A stretch of DNA of 61,416 nucleotides from Rhodococcoides corynebacterioides (GCF_019834675.1 NZ_JABUBU010000019.1:1-61416), one strand, 5' to 3'; shown: positions 36,969 to 46,871, counted from the stretch's first letter. Program-made: numbers and translations. Notes: a model not told the origin generated them from the letters alone.

Positions 36969-37746
36969 GGCCCAGCGCCGTCAGGTAGCCGACGGGATCG
37001 ACGGCCTCGCCGCCGCGGCGCACCTCGAAGTGCAGGTGCGGGCCCGTCGAGTCGCCGGTGCTGCCGACCGCGCCGATGGCCTGGCCGGGGGCGACGGTGT
37101 CGCCCACCGAGACGTCGATGCGACTCTGGTGGCCGTACAGCACCTCGGTGTCGCCCTTCTTGACGATGACGAGATTGCCGTAGCCGTCGCCATTGTCGCC
37201 GGCCCGCGTGACGGTGCCGCCGGTGACCGCGAAGATCGTCGTCCCCGTCGGGGCGGCGAAGTCGATGCCCTGGTGGTTCTGCCAGCCGCCGCCCGTCGGG
37301 TTGCCCCGGCCGCCGTAGCCCGACGTCACCTCGAACGATCCCGGCGCGAGCGGGAGGCGTGAGCCACCGATGCCGGGGGTGGAGGTGAACGGCGGCACGG
37401 CAGGCGAGGTGCCCGGCCCGGCCGACCCGGACGGCGGAGTGAGGAACTGATCGCCGAGCACGAGGCCCGCGACTTCCTGGACCAGGACGCCCGTCGCGTC
37501 GAACACCGCGGCCAGGATCGCGGCCTGCTGCTTCGCCGAGAGGGGCAGACCCGGAATGGCAGGAAGGCCCGGAATCGCGGGCAGGGGCGGCAGAGCGGGT
37601 GCCGCAGTGGCCGGAGCGGCCCCCAGAACGAGGCTGCCCGTGAGCGCTGCGCCGAGCACGGCGCTGGAGATCACCCGCCTTCCCCGGCGGGTGGTGACGG
37701 AACGGGACCCCGATTCCCGAGTGGACGTGTCGAGTTCGTGATGCAC
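36958..37746 (-). CDS. M23-family (LytM-type) peptidoglycan peptidase
   Basis: The 262-residue secreted protein has a signal peptide with cleavage near PATAAPA (about 48), a Pro/Leu/Ile-rich segment (PALPPLPAIPGLPAIPGLP) and a C-terminal LytM domain with the zinc motifs HQGIDFA (H-x3-D) and HLHFEV (H-x-H), plus LYGHQS. It probably cleaves peptide bonds in peptidoglycan. GTG 37746 is preceded by GGAGGT at 6-base spacing. Its 5' leader contains three hairpins, one directly against the ribosome-binding site. Confidence 0.9.
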   Translation of the reverse strand: MHHELDTSTRESGSRSVTTRRGRRVISSAVLGAALTGSLVLGAAPATAAPALPPLPAIPGLPAIPGLPLSAKQQAAILAAVFDATGVLVQEVAGLVLGDQFLTPPSGSAGPGTSPAVPPFTSTPGIGGSRLPLAPGSFEVTSGYGGRGNPTGGGWQNHQGIDFAAPTGTTIFAVTGGTVTRAGDNGDGYGNLVIVKKGDTEVLYGHQSRIDVSVGDTVAPGQAIGAVGSTGDSTGPHLHFEVRRGGEAVDPVGYLTALGLRV

Positions 37747-38218
37747 GTGCTACCTCCGGTTGCGCCCGCGTGCGGGCGTCGTCGATCTGACCGGCGCAGA
37801 CGGAGGAGGTGACCCGAGCGAACGTCGCGTGCGGCGCACCCGGACAGGGGTGGGCGCGACCCACCGACGGGCTGAGCCCGGCGGTGGACGCACGAGGCCG
37901 ATCGACGTCGATGCCCTTCCCTTGACATCCACTCGACAGGTCTCAGCAACAACACGAGTATCTGCTCGGCGCACCTTCCCCAAGAGCGCCATCGGTCACC
38001 TTACGTCACAGATGTATCTCGTAGTCACGCCAATGGACAATTACACCAGCGTAATTCGCGCGGTCGGCGTGATCGCCGCGTAACCGGCAGTCGATCTGCC
38101 CGACCGCATGGAAACGGGGCCGATGTCACGTCACGGCCCGTCGCGTGCCATCATCTGTGCTGCAGGACCGCGGCTCGAGGGGAGCCGCGGAGGGGACGAC
38201 CGTGGGGGACGACCGAAC
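37747..38218. other. 472-base intergenic region with structured leader of the M23 gene
   Basis: The minus-strand leader can form hairpins at 37861-37887 and 37850-37864, which share bases and cannot coexist, and CGCCCGC/GCGGGCG at 37763-37778 just upstream of the GGAGGT. The plus side must hold the promoter of the DUF4185 gene. I looked for the c-di-AMP (ydaO) riboswitch core often found upstream of actinobacterial M23/Rpf genes and did not see it. Confidence 0.5.
37850..37887 (-). promoter_or_regulatory. Two mutually exclusive hairpins in the M23 leader
   Basis: On the plus strand CCACCG-A-CGGGC-TGA-GCCCG-G-CGGTGG (37861-37887, 11 pairs and one mismatch) overlaps GTGGG-CGCGA-CCCAC (37850-37864) by four bases. 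In the minus-strand transcript the larger hairpin is made first and the second would compete with it, an arrangement typical of attenuators or riboswitch expression platforms. Confidence 0.4.
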
Positions 38219-39454
38219 GTGCGCGGGTACTTCAGGCTGGCTGCTGCTCTGACGACGACGGCGACGGTGATGGGAACGCTGATCACCGGGGCGGTGGTCG
38301 GCCCGGCGGTCGCGTCCGCCGAACCGTGCGGTGGCATCGCCGGCACGGGCATCACCGGCATCGGGGGACTCGGGCAGAGTGCGGCCGGACCGCAGGGTGC
38401 GCCGCCGCGCTACGCCGGCCCCAACACCCGCATCGTCGACTGGGTCAGCGGCCAGGCCGGTCCCAACCGCACCTTCGATCGATTCGGCATCACCGGAACC
38501 GACCTCGGCGTCTCGTGGGACAACGGCGCCGGCCAGACCCTCCTCGCCTTCGGGGACACCTTCGGCAGCTGCGTCGTACCCGGCGGGCAGTGGCGGCACA
38601 ACGTGATCCTGCGCAGCGACGACGCGAACCTCGCCGACGGCCTGACCGTGCACGACGCCGTTCCCGGCAACGTGCGATCGGGCGCCGCCGTGACCGCGCT
38701 CGAACCCCGCGTCGCCCAGCAGGCCGTGTCCGCGCTGGGACTCGCGCCGGTGGAGCAGACGGTGGTTCCCACCGCGGGTATCGCGGTGGACGGTGTGCAG
38801 TACCTGCAGTTCATGTCGGTGCGCGGCTGGAACGGCTCGGTCTGGTCCACCAACTACGCCTTCACCGCGACCTCGCGGGACAACGGGCAGACCTGGACGC
38901 CGGAACCGAGCACCACCCGCTACAACACCGGGGTGACCCTGCCGGGCGCCGAGCAACTCGACGGCAAGTTCCAGCAGTCCGCCTTCGTCCGCGGTCAGGA
39001 CGGCATGGTCTACCAGTACGGCACCCCCAACGGTCGCCTCGGTGCGGCGTACCTGGGCCGCGTCGCCCCGGACGGACTGCTGGACCTGCGGCGCTTCGAG
39101 TACTGGAACGGATCGGGTTGGTCCCCGGACGTCGCGGCCGCCGCCCCCGTCGTCGATCAGCCCGTCGGCGAGCTGTCGGTCACGTGGAACGACTACCTGG
39201 GCCGCTTCGTGATGCTCTACGGCAACGACGTCGAAGGCCGCATCGTCGCGCGCACCGCTCCGTCGCCGCAGGGACCGTGGTCCGCGCCGACCACGCTGGT
39301 GACCAACAACGACGTCGGCAACTACCCGGGCGGCGGGCTCTACGCACCGTTCGTCCTCCCACGTCAGTCGGGAGACAAGCTGTACTTCACGGCGTCGCAG
39401 TACTCGTCCTACCAGGTGCTTCTTCTCGAAACGGACCTCGACTCGCTCCGCTGA
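38219..39454 (+). CDS. Secreted DUF4185 protein
   Basis: The 411-residue protein has a signal peptide (hydrophobic 8-30, cleavage near AVASAEP) and then the DUF4185 beta-propeller-like pattern: FGITGTDLGVSWDNGAGQTL, FGDTFG, repeated W-N/S-x-x-W motifs (WNGSVWS, WNGSGWSPD) and NNDVGNYPGGGLYAPFVLP. The pattern resembles sialidase-like or glycoside-hydrolase repeats; mycolata carry several copies, one noted recently with arabinan-degrading relatives. Enzyme activity is not certain. GTG 38219 is preceded by GGGGGAC. Long upstream region with no other gene. Confidence 0.8.
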   Translation: MRGYFRLAAALTTTATVMGTLITGAVVGPAVASAEPCGGIAGTGITGIGGLGQSAAGPQGAPPRYAGPNTRIVDWVSGQAGPNRTFDRFGITGTDLGVSWDNGAGQTLLAFGDTFGSCVVPGGQWRHNVILRSDDANLADGLTVHDAVPGNVRSGAAVTALEPRVAQQAVSALGLAPVEQTVVPTAGIAVDGVQYLQFMSVRGWNGSVWSTNYAFTATSRDNGQTWTPEPSTTRYNTGVTLPGAEQLDGKFQQSAFVRGQDGMVYQYGTPNGRLGAAYLGRVAPDGLLDLRRFEYWNGSGWSPDVAAAAPVVDQPVGELSVTWNDYLGRFVMLYGNDVEGRIVARTAPSPQGPWSAPTTLVTNNDVGNYPGGGLYAPFVLPRQSGDKLYFTASQYSSYQVLLLETDLDSLR

Positions 39455-39570
39455 CCGTCCGGTTCGCCCGGATCGCTGATTGGCCTCGCCGCCTCGACAG
39501 GCGATAGCGTTCCCGTGCCCGTCGGGCCGAGACGCCCGATCCTGCGAACCGAACCGAGGTCTACCCCCGA

Positions 39571-41412
39571 ATGTCGTCCCTAGCGACCGCGTGGCGCGGC
39601 CTGCGCAAACCCGTGTTCGTCCCCGCTACCGCGGTGATCGTCCTCATGATCGGCTTCTCGGTCCTGTTCGCCAAGACCGCCGAGGACGCCTTCGAGCGGC
39701 TCAACTCCGCGATCACGGACGGTGTCGGCTGGTGGTACATCCTGGTCGCCACCGTCTTCGTCGCGTTCGCGCTGTACTGCGGGGCGAGCCGCATCGGCAA
39801 CATCCGACTCGGACGGGACGACGAGACACCCGAGTTCGGCGTGCTGTCCTGGTTCACCATGCTCTTCAGCGCGGGCATGGGCATCGGCCTGGTGTTCTAC
39901 GGAGTCGCCGAGCCGTTGTCGCACTACGTGACACCGCCCGTGGCCGGCGGCGTCCCCGGCTCCACCGACGCCGCGGCGAACCAGGCCCTCGAACTCACCC
40001 TTTATCACTGGGGTCTGCACGCCTGGGCGATCTACGTCGTCGTCGGGCTGGGCCTGGCCTACATGACCTACCGCAAGGGCCGGCCGCTGTCGGTGCGGTG
40101 GCTGCTGGAACCGCTCCTGGGCCGCACGCGGATCGAAGGCGGGATCGGCCACGCGATCGACGTCGTCGCCATCGTGGGCACCCTGTTCGGTGTCGCGACC
40201 TCCCTCGGGTTCGGCGTGCAGCAGATCTCCGCCGGGCTCGGTTACCTCGGGTGGTTCGAGGCGAACAACTGGTTGATCGTCGGTCTCATCGTCGTGGTCA
40301 CCGGCATGGCGACGTTCTCCGTGGTCTCCGGCGTCTCCCGCGGCCTGAAGTGGTTGTCCAACATCAACATGGGCCTCGCCGCCGCACTGGCCCTGTTCGT
40401 CCTGATCGCGGGTCCGACGCTCTTCCTGCTGAAGTCCTGGGTGCAGAATCTCGGCGGCTACGTCCAGTCGTTCCCCGAGTTGATGCTGCGGACCTCGCCG
40501 TTCGCCGAGGACGGGTGGACCGGCGCGTGGACCATCTTCTACTGGGGATGGTGGATGAGCTGGGCGCCCTTCGTCGGCATGTTCATCGCCCGCATCTCCC
40601 GCGGCCGCACCATCCGCGAGTTCGTCTTCGGTGTTCTTCTGGCCCCCACCGTGATCGGCTCGCTGTGGTTCACCGTCTTCGGCGACGCCGGCATTCTCCG
40701 GCAGCGCAACGAGGGCACGATGACCAACGCCGAGGGCGCCGTCGACGTCGACACCTCGCTGTTCCAACTGCTCGACGGGCTGCCGCTGGCCACGATCACC
40801 AGCGTGCTCGCGATCCTCGTGATCGTGTTCTTCTTCGTCACCTCCTCCGACTCCGGGTCGCTGGTCATCGACATTCTCTCGACGGGCGGTGACCTCGAGA
40901 CCCCCAAGATCACGCGGGTGTTCTGGAGCGTACTCGAGGGCATCGCCGCGGCGGTGCTGCTGCTGATCGGCGGGTCGGGGTCCCTGACCGCCCTGCAGAC
41001 GGCGTCGATCGCCACGGCGGTGCCGTTCTCGATCGTCCTCGTACTGGCGTGCGTGTCGATGCTCAAGGCGTTCCGGTACGACGTGGCCACGACGCCGCGC
41101 TACGTCCGCATCACGCCCACCGCCGACACGCGCGTGACCCGCACCGGGGCACGGACCGTGCGCCGCGGGGGAGTGTCCGCGACGTTCGCCGGGCTCTCGC
41201 TGCCGACCCAGCAGAACGGGACCGTCGCCCCGGCGGGCGAGCACGTGGTGCTCGCGATCCAGGACGTCCCGCAGTCGGCCATCGACGTCGACGCCGCCAC
41301 CGGCGACGCGCAGTACGTGGCCGACGCCGAACCGCAGGATCCCCTGGGCGGCGAGGTGTTCGACACCCCACAATTCGAGGAGTCGGCGCAGGCACAGGCC
41401 ACCAAGAAGTAG
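39571..41412 (+). CDS. BCCT-family betaine/choline/carnitine transporter
   Basis: The 613-residue transporter has 12 transmembrane helices and the BCCT motifs: GMGIGLVFYGVAEP in helix 3 (glycine-rich coupling segment), YHWGLHAWAIY and the helix-8 Trp box FYWGWWMSWAPFVGMFIARIS. The GMGIG form is that of sodium-coupled or proton-coupled betaine carriers such as BetP/BetT. The C-terminal cytoplasmic tail (about 510-613) is long and acidic, and in BetP such a tail senses potassium and osmotic stress; this tail lacks the basic BetP pattern, so regulation may differ. GAGG precedes ATG. Confidence 0.9.
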   Translation: MSSLATAWRGLRKPVFVPATAVIVLMIGFSVLFAKTAEDAFERLNSAITDGVGWWYILVATVFVAFALYCGASRIGNIRLGRDDETPEFGVLSWFTMLFSAGMGIGLVFYGVAEPLSHYVTPPVAGGVPGSTDAAANQALELTLYHWGLHAWAIYVVVGLGLAYMTYRKGRPLSVRWLLEPLLGRTRIEGGIGHAIDVVAIVGTLFGVATSLGFGVQQISAGLGYLGWFEANNWLIVGLIVVVTGMATFSVVSGVSRGLKWLSNINMGLAAALALFVLIAGPTLFLLKSWVQNLGGYVQSFPELMLRTSPFAEDGWTGAWTIFYWGWWMSWAPFVGMFIARISRGRTIREFVFGVLLAPTVIGSLWFTVFGDAGILRQRNEGTMTNAEGAVDVDTSLFQLLDGLPLATITSVLAILVIVFFFVTSSDSGSLVIDILSTGGDLETPKITRVFWSVLEGIAAAVLLLIGGSGSLTALQTASIATAVPFSIVLVLACVSMLKAFRYDVATTPRYVRITPTADTRVTRTGARTVRRGGVSATFAGLSLPTQQNGTVAPAGEHVVLAIQDVPQSAIDVDAATGDAQYVADAEPQDPLGGEVFDTPQFEESAQAQATKK

Positions 41413-41423
41413 GCGGAAATGCA

Positions 41424-41457
41424 AGAAGGGCCCCGGTCGGATGACCGGGGCCCTTCT
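41424..41457. terminator. Perfect 15-bp hairpin terminator
   Basis: AGAAGGGCCCCGGTC / GACCGGGGCCCTTCT around the loop GGAT, 12 bases after the BCCT stop. Read from the minus side it lies 7 bases after the 3' end of tRNA-His, so it is bidirectional. The A-rich and T-rich ends of the stem resemble a factor-independent terminator. Confidence 0.9.
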
Positions 41458-41463
41458 CGTCGG

Positions 41464-41537
41464 GGTGGACGACGGGACTCGAACCCGCGACAGCCAGGAT
41501 CACAACCTGGTGCTCTACCAACTGAACTACGCCCACC
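41464..41537 (-). tRNA. tRNA-His (anticodon GTG)
   Basis: The minus strand folds into a full cloverleaf of 74 bases: acceptor GTGGGCG/CGTCCAC with the extra G at position -1 opposite C73 that identifies tRNA-His, D-arm GTTCAGTTGGTAGAGC, anticodon loop TTGTGAT with GTG, and T-arm GCGGGTTCGAGTCCCGT. CCA is not encoded. It lies between betaine transporter and orn, as in mycobacteria. Confidence 0.97.
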
Positions 41538-41650
41538 ATCGCGACGCACCCACCGGGCGCGCAGCGCGTTCGATACTAGCCTGATGCCGGGGCCGGAAGC
41601 CAATCGGTCCCGGCCCGCCGGTCGGCGTCAGACGTCACCGCCGGTCGGTC

Positions 41651-42256
41651 TCAGGCCTTCTCGCCGGTCAGGGACCGCACGACGGTCCCGATCTGTTCCG
41701 TGGTGGGGCCGGGAGGGGCGACGAAGGCGGTCTGCCGGTAGTACTTCAGCTCCCGGATCGACTCCTCGATGTCGGCCAGGGCCCGGTGCGCGAGACCCTT
41801 CTGCGGCTGACCGAAGTAGATGCGCGGGTACCAGCGGCGGCACAGTTCCTTGACGGAGCTGACGTCGATCATCCGGTAGTGCAGGTACGCGTCGAGTGCC
41901 GGCATGTCGCGGGCCAGGAAGCCGCGGTCGGTCGCGATGGAGTTGCCCGCGAGCGGCGCTGCCTTCTCCGGCACGTGCGCGCGGATGTAGTCGAGCACTT
42001 GCTCCTGCGCCTGCTCGAGGGTCACCGTGGACCGGCGGACCTCCTCCGTCAGACCGGACTTGGCGTGCATCTCGGTGACCACGTCCGGCATGTTGGCGAG
42101 GGCGTCGTCGTCCGCGTGGATCACGATGTCGACCCCGTCGCCCAGCACGGTCAGGTCGCTGTCCGTCACCAGCGCGGCGATCTCGATCAGCTTGTCCGAG
42201 GCCAGGTCCAGGCCCGTCATCTCGCAGTCGATCCAGACCAGGAAATCCTTGCTCAC
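41651..42256 (-). CDS. orn: Oligoribonuclease
   Basis: The 201-residue protein is a DEDDh 3'-5' exoribonuclease: [19 protein letters not shown] (ExoI with D and E), the central [15 protein letters not shown] (ExoII Asp) and [20 protein letters not shown] (ExoIII with His and Asp). It degrades the last two to five nucleotides of RNA and linear pGpG from c-di-GMP turnover. GTG 42256 matches the usual [15 protein letters not shown] start, and GAGG precedes it. Divergent DUF853 gene and tRNA-His neighbours match the M. tuberculosis order. Confidence 0.95.
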   Translation of the reverse strand: MSKDFLVWIDCEMTGLDLASDKLIEIAALVTDSDLTVLGDGVDIVIHADDDALANMPDVVTEMHAKSGLTEEVRRSTVTLEQAQEQVLDYIRAHVPEKAAPLAGNSIATDRGFLARDMPALDAYLHYRMIDVSSVKELCRRWYPRIYFGQPQKGLAHRALADIEESIRELKYYRQTAFVAPPGPTTEQIGTVVRSLTGEKA

Positions 42257-42319
42257 GTCGTGCCTCACGTTCGGTGCCGTTGTCCTGCCCACCCTAGACC
42301 CCGGCGCTAGGGTCGTCGC

Positions 42320-43897
42320 ATGACCGATGCGCCGTCCCGTTCCGCTGCCATCGCCGCCGGCTACGCCACGGAAGGCGCGGCCGTCGAACTCGGAAGCGTG
42401 GTGCTCGGTGGCACCGCCGACCGTGCGGCGCCGGTCCGACTCCCGTTGGCGACGATGAACCGCCACGGACTCGTCGCCGGTGCCACCGGCACCGGCAAGA
42501 CCAAGACCGTGCAGGTGATCGCCGAACAACTCTCGCGCGCAGGGGTTCCGGTGGTGCTCGCGGACGTCAAGGGCGATCTGTCCGGTCTGTCGCGGGCGGG
42601 TGCGGATTCCGAGAAGATCCGCGCCCGCGCCGAGGACACCGCGGCGGCGGGGTGGGAGCCGGCGGAGTTCCCGGTGGAGTTCCTCTCCCTCGGGACCGAG
42701 GGCGGGGCGACCCCCGTGCGCGCCACCATCACGTCCTTCGGGCCGATTCTGCTGTCGAAGGTGCTGGGGCTGAACGCCACTCAGGAATCCACGCTGGGTC
42801 TGATCTTCCACTGGGCGGACACGCAGGGGCTCGCGCTGCTCGACCTGAAGGACCTGCGGTCGGTGATCGCGCACCTGACCAGTGACGAGGGCAAGGCGGA
42901 TCTGAAGGGCATCGGCGGAGTGTCGTCCGCGACGGCGGGCGTGATCCTGCGCGCGCTGGTCAATCTGGAGGCGGACGGCGGCGACACGTTCTTCGGGGAG
43001 CCGGAGATTCGTACCGAGGACCTGCTGCGCGTGACGCCGGACGGGCGCGGGGTGCTCACGCTGTTCGAGCTCGGACCGCTGGCTGCACGGCCGGCACTGT
43101 TCTCGACGTTTCTCATGTGGATCCTGGCGGACCTGTTCCAGACGTTGCCGGAAGAGGGCGACCTGGACAAGCCGAAACTGGTGTTCGTCTTCGACGAGGC
43201 GCATCTGCTGTTCGCGGACGCGTCGAAAGCCTTTCTGCAGCAGGTGGAACAGACGGTCAAGCTGATCCGCTCGAAGGGCGTGGGCATCTTCTTCTGCACC
43301 CAGCTGCCCACCGACGTGCCCGGCCCGGTGCTCTCGCAGCTGGGCGCACGCATCCAGCACGCGCTGCGCGCGTTCACGCCGGACGATCAGAAGGCGCTCA
43401 CCAAGACGGTCCGCACGTACCCCACGAGCGAGGACTACGACCTCGAGGAAGTATTGACGACGCTGGGCACGGGTGAGGCCGTGGTGACCGTGCTCTCCGA
43501 ACGTGGCGCGCCGACTCCGGTGGCGTGGACCAGGATTCGGCCACCGCAGTCACTGATGGATACGATCGGCACCGAGGCGATCACCGCCGCGGCGGCCGCG
43601 AGTCCGCTGCATGCGACCTACGCGGAGACGATCGACCGCGATTCGGCGTACGAGCGCTTGTCCGCCCGTCTCGCGCCGCCCACCGCGCCGACTGCTTCGA
43701 CCGCCGAGCCCGAATTCCCGCCGCTGCCACAGACGTACGACCTGCCGCCGCTCCCGGCCCCCGAGCCGGCCGGCCCGTCCGCGGCCGAGCGCATCATGAG
43801 CAACCCGGCGGTGAAGAGTTTCCTGCGGTCGGCCGCCAGCGCGGCCGGGCGGGAGATCTCGCGGAGCATCTTCGGGACGGGGCGCCGCCGGCGGTGA
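42320..43897 (+). CDS. DUF853 HerA/FtsK-like ATPase
   Basis: The 525-residue protein has Walker [11 protein letters not shown] (about 54-63), [10 protein letters not shown] after strand 2, Walker [14 protein letters not shown] and a sensor [20 protein letters not shown]. This is the DUF853 group of the HerA/VirB4-like superfamily, seen next to orn in many actinobacteria (Rv2510c in M. tuberculosis). The C-terminal 90 residues are Pro-rich and low complexity. A role in DNA processing or RNA turnover is guessed from neighbours only. Confidence 0.9.
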   Translation: MTDAPSRSAAIAAGYATEGAAVELGSVVLGGTADRAAPVRLPLATMNRHGLVAGATGTGKTKTVQVIAEQLSRAGVPVVLADVKGDLSGLSRAGADSEKIRARAEDTAAAGWEPAEFPVEFLSLGTEGGATPVRATITSFGPILLSKVLGLNATQESTLGLIFHWADTQGLALLDLKDLRSVIAHLTSDEGKADLKGIGGVSSATAGVILRALVNLEADGGDTFFGEPEIRTEDLLRVTPDGRGVLTLFELGPLAARPALFSTFLMWILADLFQTLPEEGDLDKPKLVFVFDEAHLLFADASKAFLQQVEQTVKLIRSKGVGIFFCTQLPTDVPGPVLSQLGARIQHALRAFTPDDQKALTKTVRTYPTSEDYDLEEVLTTLGTGEAVVTVLSERGAPTPVAWTRIRPPQSLMDTIGTEAITAAAAASPLHATYAETIDRDSAYERLSARLAPPTAPTASTAEPEFPPLPQTYDLPPLPAPEPAGPSAAERIMSNPAVKSFLRSAASAAGREISRSIFGTGRRRR

Positions 43898-43947
43898 CGG
43901 CAATCGGGTTCAGCCGGCGGTGACAGTGACGCGCCGGTGGTGGCTGC

Positions 43948-44754
43948 CTACTCGCCGCCGAGCTTCTTGTAGAAGCTGCCCACGATCGGCGCGGTGATGA
44001 AGCGCGGACTGTACTGCCCCGCAACGGACATGCCCTTGCTGAGGATGCCGGGCACGATGCGCATCTTGTTCTTCTCGAGCCCGTCGAGCGACAACCGCGC
44101 GGTGTAGGCGCTGTCGATCCAGAGGAAGTCGGGGACGAGCTTGTCGACGATCGACGCGTCGGCCGGGTCGGGGGTCTCGGTGCGAACCGGACCGGGCGCG
44201 AGCAGGGTGCAGTGCACACCGGTGCCGGCGAGTTCGGCGCGCAGGGACTCCGAGAAGGTGTTCACGAAGGCCTTGGTGGCGGCGTACGTCGCGTTGTTGG
44301 GGATGGCCATGTTGCCGGCGGCCGACCCGGTGATCAGGATGCCGCCGGCGCCGCGGGCGATCATGCCGGGGAGGACGGCCAGGGTGAGGTCGTGCACGGC
44401 CACCGCGTTCAGCTGGACCTGGGCGCGCTCGTAGTCGGGGTCGAGCTTCGCCACCGGGCCGAAGGTGGCGATGCCGGCGTTGTTGCACAGGATCGAGACG
44501 TCGCGGTCGGCGAGTTCGTCGGCGAGGGTCTGTCGCTGCACGGGGTCGGAGAGGTCGCTGACCCGCACCTCGACGGTGACGCCGTGCTCACGGGTGAGGC
44601 GGTCGGCGAGGGCGTTCAGCAGCTCACCGCGCCGCGCGACGACGATCAGCGAGTGTCCGCGGGCGGCGAGTTCGGCGGCGAGGGCGTCGCCGATGCCGGA
44701 CGACGCTCCGGTCACGACGGCACGGGCATCGGCGGTGGGTGCGGGGAGGCTCAC
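43948..44754 (-). CDS. cmrA: Mycolate reductase (SDR family), CmrA/Rv2509-like
   Basis: The 268-residue protein is a short-chain dehydrogenase with nucleotide motif TGASSGIG (14-21), NNAG (about 92-95, CNNAGIATFGP) and catalytic Ser-Tyr-Lys in GSAAGNMAIPNNATYAATKAF (Y-x3-K). Length and text agree closely with Rv2509, which reduces the beta-keto group of newly condensed mycolic precursors. It is convergent with the DUF853 gene beside orn, as in M. tuberculosis. This gene is the strongest evidence for a mycolic-acid envelope. Confidence 0.9.
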   Translation of the reverse strand: MSLPAPTADARAVVTGASSGIGDALAAELAARGHSLIVVARRGELLNALADRLTREHGVTVEVRVSDLSDPVQRQTLADELADRDVSILCNNAGIATFGPVAKLDPDYERAQVQLNAVAVHDLTLAVLPGMIARGAGGILITGSAAGNMAIPNNATYAATKAFVNTFSESLRAELAGTGVHCTLLAPGPVRTETPDPADASIVDKLVPDFLWIDSAYTARLSLDGLEKNKMRIVPGILSKGMSVAGQYSPRFITAPIVGSFYKKLGGE

Positions 44755-44801
44755 GACCGCTCAGGCTAGCGAAGCCGGCGGGGGTCCGGCACCGGGAGGA
44801 G

Positions 44802-46832
44802 TCACAAACGTGCGGCCACCCGCGTGCCCTGCTCGATGGCCCGCTTCGCGTCGATCTCCGCGGCGCGCTCGGCCCCACCGATGACGTCGACGCCGATCCC
44901 GGCCGTCGTCACGGCGTCGAGCAACGTTCGAACGGGCTCCTGACCGGCGCAGACGACGACGGTGTCGACGGTCAGGGTGCGTGGTCGGCCGTCGACCGTG
45001 AGGTGCACGCCGGCGTCGTCGATGCGGTGGTACGTCACGCCGGACAGTTGCTCGACGCCGCCGTCCACCAGGTGCGCCCGGTGGACCCATCCGGTGGTCT
45101 TGCCGAGCCGGGTGCCGATGCGTCCGGGGGTTCGCTGCAGCAGGTACACGTGCCGACGCGAGCCGGAGACCCGGCGTTCGGTCAGCCCGCCGCGCGCAGC
45201 CGGGTCGTCGGTCACGCCCCACTGACGTCGCCACCGGTCGACGTCGAGGGTCGGCGAGGACGTCGTGGTGAGGAACGTGCACACGTCGACCCCGATGCCG
45301 CCCGCCCCGAGAACGGCGACGCGATCGCCGATCGGAGCGCGGCCGAGGACCGCGTCGGCGTAGGTGACCACGCTGGGGTGGTCGATGCCGGGGATCGTCG
45401 GCACCCGCGGCACCACGCCCGTCGCGAGGACGACGTGATCGGCACCGGTGAGGTCGTCGACGGTGGCGCTCACACCCAGGCGGAGATCGACGTTGGCGCG
45501 CTCGAGCGAGTGGGTGAAGTACCGAATCGTCTCCGCGAACTCTTCCTTGCCGGGGATGCGGCGGGCGATCTCGAACTGACCGCCGATGCGATCGCTCGCC
45601 TCGAAGAGCGTCACCCGGTGCCCACGTCGGCCCAGCTCGACCGCGGCGGCCAGCCCGGCCGGTCCGGCCCCGACGACGGCGATGTCCCGTGCCCGCACGG
45701 TCGGTGCGAGGACGAGTTCGGTCTCCCGGCCCGCGCGGGGGTTGAGCAGACAGGAGGCCTTGCGGTGGACGAAGACGTGGTCGAGGCACGCCTGATTGCA
45801 GGCGATGCAGGTGTTGATCTCGTCGCGTCGGCCGTCGGCGGCCTTGGCCACCCAGTTCGGGTCCGCCAGCATGGGCCGGGCCATGGAGATCAGGTCCGCG
45901 GCGCCGTCGGTGAGCAACTGCTCCGCGACCTCGGGCATGGAGATGCGGTTGGTGGCCACGACGGGCACGCGGGCGACGTCGGTGAGGCGGCGGATCTCGT
46001 CGGCGAACGCGGCGCGGGGGACCGACGTGACGATGGTGGGGACACGGGACTCGTGCCAGCCGATGTCCGAGTCGAGCAGGTCCACGCCCGCGTCCTCGAG
46101 CTCGCGGGCCAGGGCCACCACCTCCGGCCAGGTCTGCCCGTGCGCGACGAGGTCCGCGATGGACAGGCGGAACATCAGCAGGAAGTCCGGCCCCACCGCG
46201 GCGCGGGTGCGCCGCACGATCTCCACGGGCAGACGGCGGCGGTGCGCGGCCGAGCCGCCCCAGCGGTCCGACCGGTGGTTGGTCGCCGGCGCGAGGAACT
46301 GGTTGATCAGGTACCCCTCGCCGCCCATGATCTCGACGCCGTCGTACCCGGCCCGCTGCGCGAGGCGCGCGCAGCGCACGTAGGCGTCGATCTGGCGCTC
46401 GACGCCGTGGTCGGTCAGGCGCCAGGGCCGGAACGGGGAGATGGGGGACTTGCGCGACGACGCCGACGCGGCGCCGGGGTGATAGGCGTAGCGGCCCGCG
46501 TGCAGGATCTGCAGCACGATGTGGGCGCCCTCGTCGTGCACGGCGGCCGTGATGCGGCGATGACGCCGCGCTTCGATCCGGTTGGTGAGCTTGGCCGCGA
46601 ACGGGAGCAGCCATCCGCGCCGGTTCGGTGCGTACCCGCCGGTCACGATGAGGCCGACCCCGCCGCGGGCTCGCTCGGCGAAGTACGCGGCGAGCTTGCC
46701 GACGTCGTACGCTCGGTCCTCGAGCCCGGTGTGCATCGACCCCATCACCACGCGGTTGCGCAGGGTCACCGGCCCGACCGTGAACGGGGAGAGCAGCGTC
46801 GGATACCGGTGCGCCTGCGAGGTGTCGGTCAC
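44802..46832 (-). CDS. fadH: 2,4-dienoyl-CoA reductase (FadH-type, OYE-Fe-S-FAD)
   Basis: The 676-residue protein has an N-terminal old-yellow-enzyme barrel (LLSPFTVGPVTLRNRVVMGS, HAGRYAYHPGA), a 4Fe-4S cluster site CIACNQACLDHVF with a fourth Cys in SCLLNP, and C-terminal FAD and NADPH domains (GAGPAGLAAAVELGRRGHRV, VLGAGGIGVDVCTFL). FadH removes double bonds in breakdown of polyunsaturated fatty acids. GTG 46832 is chosen because the text after it agrees with the FadH start. It is divergent from the MFS gene. Confidence 0.9.
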   Translation of the reverse strand: MTDTSQAHRYPTLLSPFTVGPVTLRNRVVMGSMHTGLEDRAYDVGKLAAYFAERARGGVGLIVTGGYAPNRRGWLLPFAAKLTNRIEARRHRRITAAVHDEGAHIVLQILHAGRYAYHPGAASASSRKSPISPFRPWRLTDHGVERQIDAYVRCARLAQRAGYDGVEIMGGEGYLINQFLAPATNHRSDRWGGSAAHRRRLPVEIVRRTRAAVGPDFLLMFRLSIADLVAHGQTWPEVVALARELEDAGVDLLDSDIGWHESRVPTIVTSVPRAAFADEIRRLTDVARVPVVATNRISMPEVAEQLLTDGAADLISMARPMLADPNWVAKAADGRRDEINTCIACNQACLDHVFVHRKASCLLNPRAGRETELVLAPTVRARDIAVVGAGPAGLAAAVELGRRGHRVTLFEASDRIGGQFEIARRIPGKEEFAETIRYFTHSLERANVDLRLGVSATVDDLTGADHVVLATGVVPRVPTIPGIDHPSVVTYADAVLGRAPIGDRVAVLGAGGIGVDVCTFLTTTSSPTLDVDRWRRQWGVTDDPAARGGLTERRVSGSRRHVYLLQRTPGRIGTRLGKTTGWVHRAHLVDGGVEQLSGVTYHRIDDAGVHLTVDGRPRTLTVDTVVVCAGQEPVRTLLDAVTTAGIGVDVIGGAERAAEIDAKRAIEQGTRVAARL

Positions 46833-46871
46833 GTTCGCCGAGTGTAGGGACGCGCACCCTATGCTGCGGGC

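Noticed and set aside
37747..38100. c-di-AMP (ydaO) riboswitch upstream of the M23 peptidase
   Set aside because: The expected conserved segments (GGGTGAA-like and the pseudoknot-forming CCGTCAGCTAACC-like strand) could not be found on either strand.
43905..43940. Hairpin CCGGCG/CGCCGG between the DUF853 and cmrA genes as a terminator
   Set aside because: The stem is short with a 10-base loop and overlaps a small direct repeat; too weak to call.
44739..46847. 702-codon plus-strand frame opposite fadH
   Set aside because: The minus-strand fadH is complete with cofactor motifs; the plus frame is low-complexity Gly/Val/Arg/Asp.
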